This document shows, in pieces, positions 5,955-8,006 of a DNA stretch of 8,006 nucleotides. The stretch spans positions 1-8,006 of the forward strand of contig CAYURR010000136.1 of NCBI GenBank assembly GCA_964446745.1, written 5' to 3'. Source of the DNA: CAYURR01 sp964446745. GTDB taxonomy: Bacteria > Bacillota > Clostridia > Lachnospirales > WQUN01. Numbering within the stretch: position 1 is the stretch's first letter; each line of letters begins with the position of its first letter. Made by a program: the position numbers and the translations under genes. The notes beneath the pieces are model-generated. The model saw nothing but the letters and a program-made list of their open reading frames with translations, was not told the DNA's origin and did not search any database.

Positions 5955-7064
5955 TTATGCCCACTCCACCGCACACACCGCATCCACCTCGCAATGCGCA
6001 ACCATATCCTTTATCATCCCGTGCTCATACGCAAACAGATCCAACGTGCCTGACTTCTGATTTGCGCAGAGGATGTATTTGCCGTCCGACGTGAACGCGA
6101 AATCCCTCGGAAAATCCCCGCCGCATTCTACGGCATATGCAAAACGTGGTTCGGAGGCGTCAAATACCGCAAGCGTGTTCTCTCCCCGATTGCTCACGAT
6201 GATCTTGCCGTCCGGCGTCATGCGTATCGCCGCGCAGTAGCTCTTGTCCGCTCCGCTTGTGAACGATGGCAAACTCAGCGTAGACAGGCTATGTAGATAT
6301 AAAGGCACTCCGTTTTCATCAAATTTACAGAACGCGACCTCGCTCGAGAGCTCGCAGACCGTGTAGAAATACTCCCCTCTTCCATCAGATGTATCAAATA
6401 CCGTATGCCTCGGGCCGCTGCCCGAAGGCATTTTTACTATATGCGACATTTCACCGACACCCGAAGCACTGTCAAAGTCATAGAACACCACCCGGTCCAA
6501 GCCGAGATCTGTGATCACGAGATACTTGCCGTCCGGCGAAAAGATCGCCTGATGCACATGCGAGATGCGCTCGGGTTCCTGTTCATCCTTTTGAACAAGC
6601 CGTGAGACGCAGGGGGTTAAGTTAAATCCGTCCTCTATCCCGAATACCGAAGCAAACCCGCCGCCGTAGTTTGAGAGTATCGCAAAGCGGTGGTCCGTGT
6701 CGCATATGACATGGCACGGCGAGCCGCCGTCCGTAAACTGCTCGCTGATAAAACGCAGGCTCATATCCTCCATGACCTCGTAGGAACGTATTGCACCGCC
6801 CTCGTGTCCCTTGTATTCTCCGGCCTCGATCGCTGCGAGTAGGTAACGGTGCGTTTTGCCCGCGCTGTCCGTCATCTGAGGTGTCAGATACAAGTAAGAC
6901 GGGCAAACGCATTCGTCTACCAATTTGACAGACAGCTTAGCGGTCAGATTATCCACATCCCCGTCGCCGTCACCATGGTCTTTGCCGCCTATCTCGATGT
7001 TACACAAATATATCCCTTTACTCACCGTGTTCGAAAATATCCCAATATATGCATTGTATCGCAT
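5955..7064 (-). CDS. Lactonase family beta-propeller protein (6-phosphogluconolactonase-like)
   Basis: 369-aa protein of the seven-bladed beta-propeller lactonase family (Pgl/YbhE type), known members of which hydrolyse 6-phosphogluconolactone or related sugar lactones. No signal peptide is seen, so it is probably cytoplasmic. Family signatures appear in order: GGSPCHVI (113-120), HVHQAIFSPDGKYLVITDLG (169-188), GSGPRHTVFD (215-224), PDGKIIVSNRGENTLAVFD (284-302) and GGDFPRDFAFTSDGKYILCANQ (split as 315-324 and 325-336). Family knowledge places catalytic residues among the conserved His, Arg and Glu of these blades, but I cannot assign each here. A Gly/Asp-rich insertion, GGKDHGDGDGDVDN (26-39), sits in the first blade. 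The start at 7064 is supported by AAAGGGGGA (7079-7071), 6-7 nt upstream. The gene is divergent from the amidohydrolase, which may share its pathway. True 6-phosphogluconolactonase activity is not proven; many relatives are only called lactonase family. Confidence 0.88.
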   Translation of the reverse strand: MRYNAYIGIFSNTVSKGIYLCNIEIGGKDHGDGDGDVDNLTAKLSVKLVDECVCPSYLYLTPQMTDSAGKTHRYLLAAIEAGEYKGHEGGAIRSYEVMEDMSLRFISEQFTDGGSPCHVICDTDHRFAILSNYGGGFASVFGIEDGFNLTPCVSRLVQKDEQEPERISHVHQAIFSPDGKYLVITDLGLDRVVFYDFDSASGVGEMSHIVKMPSGSGPRHTVFDTSDGRGEYFYTVCELSSEVAFCKFDENGVPLYLHSLSTLSLPSFTSGADKSYCAAIRMTPDGKIIVSNRGENTLAVFDASEPRFAYAVECGGDFPRDFAFTSDGKYILCANQKSGTLDLFAYEHGMIKDMVAHCEVDAVCAVEWA

Positions 7065-7107
7065 AACTTATCCCCCTTTACCCAATGTCCATGTAAATTT
7101 TGTACTG

Positions 7108-7116
7108 AGTATAGCA
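7108..7116 (-). promoter_or_regulatory. Extended -10 promoter for the lactonase gene
   Basis: On the - strand the sequence TGCTATACT (7116-7108) is an exact TGn extension joined to a 5/6 match to TATAAT. The hexamer 17 nt upstream (TGGAAA, around 7136-7131) is a poor -35, as is common for extended -10 promoters. Transcription would begin near 7101, leaving a leader of about 37 nt before the ATG at 7064. Confidence 0.6.
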
Positions 7117-7143
7117 TGTTAAAACGAACCTTTCCATACACTG

Positions 7144-7172
7144 TTGACAATGCATTGCGGCGGGTATATTAT
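7144..7172 (+). promoter_or_regulatory. Strong sigma-A promoter for the amidohydrolase gene
   Basis: A perfect TTGACA (7144-7149) is followed by a 17-nt spacer and TATTAT (7167-7172), a 5/6 match to the -10 consensus. Transcription would start near 7179, about 26 nt before ATG 7205. This is the best promoter in the window and would make the amidohydrolase the first gene of its transcript. Confidence 0.75.
7148..7157. promoter_or_regulatory. 10-bp palindrome, possible operator
   Basis: CAATGCATTG is a perfect palindrome overlapping the end of the -35 hexamer and the start of the spacer of the rightward promoter. A repressor bound there would block RNA polymerase. A 10-bp palindrome can also arise by chance in an intergenic region of this size, so this is only a candidate. 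Confidence 0.3.
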
Positions 7173-7204
7173 CGTCCGAAGTAATAATCCAAAAGGAGGC
7201 GATT

Positions 7205-8006
7205 ATGGACCATAGATATGATCTGTTGATAAAAAACGGGCATGTAATCGATCCGGCTAATGCCATAGACGGGCGGTTTGATGTGGCCGTAAAGGACGGC
7301 AGGATAGCGGATGTCGAAGCGGATATCGCGGGGGATAAGGCCGAAAAGGTCGTGGATGTGAACGGTGCGTACGTGATACCGGGCATCATCGATATACATA
7401 CCCATCTGTACCCGCTGATGCCACGCGACAGTAACTGCCTCGCTGCGGTAGATGCGGATGCGCATTTACTCAAGGCGGGTGTAACGACGACCGTAGATGC
7501 GGGCACGACGGGCTGGCGCGATTTCCTGTACTTCAAGCAGAATGTAATCGATAAAACCGCCGTTAAGATACTGGCATTTATAAATATCGCGGCCTGCGGC
7601 ATGGTAGACATGCGCTCGGAGCAGACCTACGCGGACATGCAACCAGAGGTTGCGGCTGCGGTGGCCAAGGCCTACCCGGAGACGATCGTGGGTATCAAGG
7701 CCGCACATTACTGGGGAGGCCCGAAGCCGTTTGACGATCTTCACCCGGCATGGGCATCGGTGGATAAGACCATAGAGGCCGCAGAACTTGTGGGGCTGCC
7801 GGCCATGATAGACTTCCAGCCCAACAAACCACAGTCGCCATATGCCGATCTCGTTACGAAAAAGATGCGCAAGGGGGATATACATACCCATGTATTCGCG
7901 CAGCAGTTCCCGATCGTGGACGAAAACGGCAAAGTGCTCAAGCATATGCATGAGGCGCGTGAACGCGGCGTGTATTTCGATCTCGGGCATGGCGCGGGCA
8001 GCTTCT
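7205..8006 (+). CDS. Amidohydrolase/deacetylase family metallohydrolase, 3'-truncated by window edge
   Basis: N-terminal 267 residues of a TIM-barrel metal-dependent hydrolase related to dihydroorotase-like and N-acyl-amino-acid/amino-sugar deacetylase enzymes; the frame is open at the right edge. The start is clear: AGGAGG (7194-7199) lies 5 nt before ATG. The small N-terminal beta domain shows DLLIKNGHVIDPANAIDG (6-23) and DVAVKDGRIADV (26-37). The barrel begins at VIPGIIDIHTH (57-67), where His65 and His67 are the HxH metal ligands. AGVTTTVDAGT follows at 91-101. Lys165 in VGIKAA (162-167) matches the carboxylated bridging lysine. GDIHTHVF (224-231) supplies ligand His229, and YFDLGHGAGSF (257-267) is a family signature. 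At the strand-5 position where relatives have a ligand His (LPLMVH-like), this protein has LPAMIDF with Asp203. Substrate is unknown. The divergent lactonase neighbour hints at sugar-acid or ring-opening chemistry, which is inference. Confidence 0.9.
   Translation, partial: MDHRYDLLIKNGHVIDPANAIDGRFDVAVKDGRIADVEADIAGDKAEKVVDVNGAYVIPGIIDIHTHLYPLMPRDSNCLAAVDADAHLLKAGVTTTVDAGTTGWRDFLYFKQNVIDKTAVKILAFINIAACGMVDMRSEQTYADMQPEVAAAVAKAYPETIVGIKAAHYWGGPKPFDDLHPAWASVDKTIEAAELVGLPAMIDFQPNKPQSPYADLVTKKMRKGDIHTHVFAQQFPIVDENGKVLKHMHEARERGVYFDLGHGAGSF

Noticed and set aside
7078..7990. Antisense open frames opposite the amidohydrolase (177 aa and 174 aa)
   Set aside because: The + strand frame has clear metal ligands, promoter and AGGAGG site; the antisense frames show no domain and one would run across the divergent promoter region.

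Overview
The window reads as ordinary bacterial chromosome, most likely from a Clostridia-type Firmicute of middling GC content. The pointers are strong AGGAGG-type ribosome binding sites, sigma-A-like promoters, heavy use of ATA isoleucine codons, and a secreted enzyme with a typical Gram-positive signal peptide and a C-terminal bacterial SH3 domain. The taxonomic call is inference; no rRNA or other marker gene is present. No stretch longer than about 140 bases lacks a gene.

Bases 1-5122 hold four genes on the + strand, closely spaced (gaps of 13, 13 and 39 nt) and probably one transcript. They are the 3' part of an MFS transporter (its start lies left of the window), an APH/choline-kinase-fold small-molecule phosphotransferase, a long RraA-family protein related to HMG/CHA aldolases, and a secreted UshA-like 5'-nucleotidase with an SH3 tail. 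A plausible but unproven reading is a scavenging unit: extracellular dephosphorylation, uptake, phosphorylation and further breakdown of a nucleotide-derived or similar compound.

Bases 5123-5261 contain a 103-bp imperfect inverted repeat. Each arm is built of four units of about 10 bp with core ACGGATT. It sits between convergent genes and may act as a terminator. Next comes a relBE-type toxin-antitoxin operon on the - strand (5262-5884) with its own candidate promoter.

Bases 5955-7064 (- strand) encode a seven-bladed beta-propeller lactonase of the 6-phosphogluconolactonase family. It is transcribed divergently from an amidohydrolase/deacetylase-family metallohydrolase that starts at 7205 and runs off the right edge. 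The 140-bp region between them carries a good promoter in each direction and a 10-bp palindrome within the rightward promoter.

I see no phage genes, transposase, CRISPR array, tRNA or rRNA. The most unusual items are the decamer-built inverted repeat beside the toxin-antitoxin module, the Asp in place of a metal-ligand His in the amidohydrolase, and the uncharacterised transporter-kinase-RraA-nucleotidase cluster.
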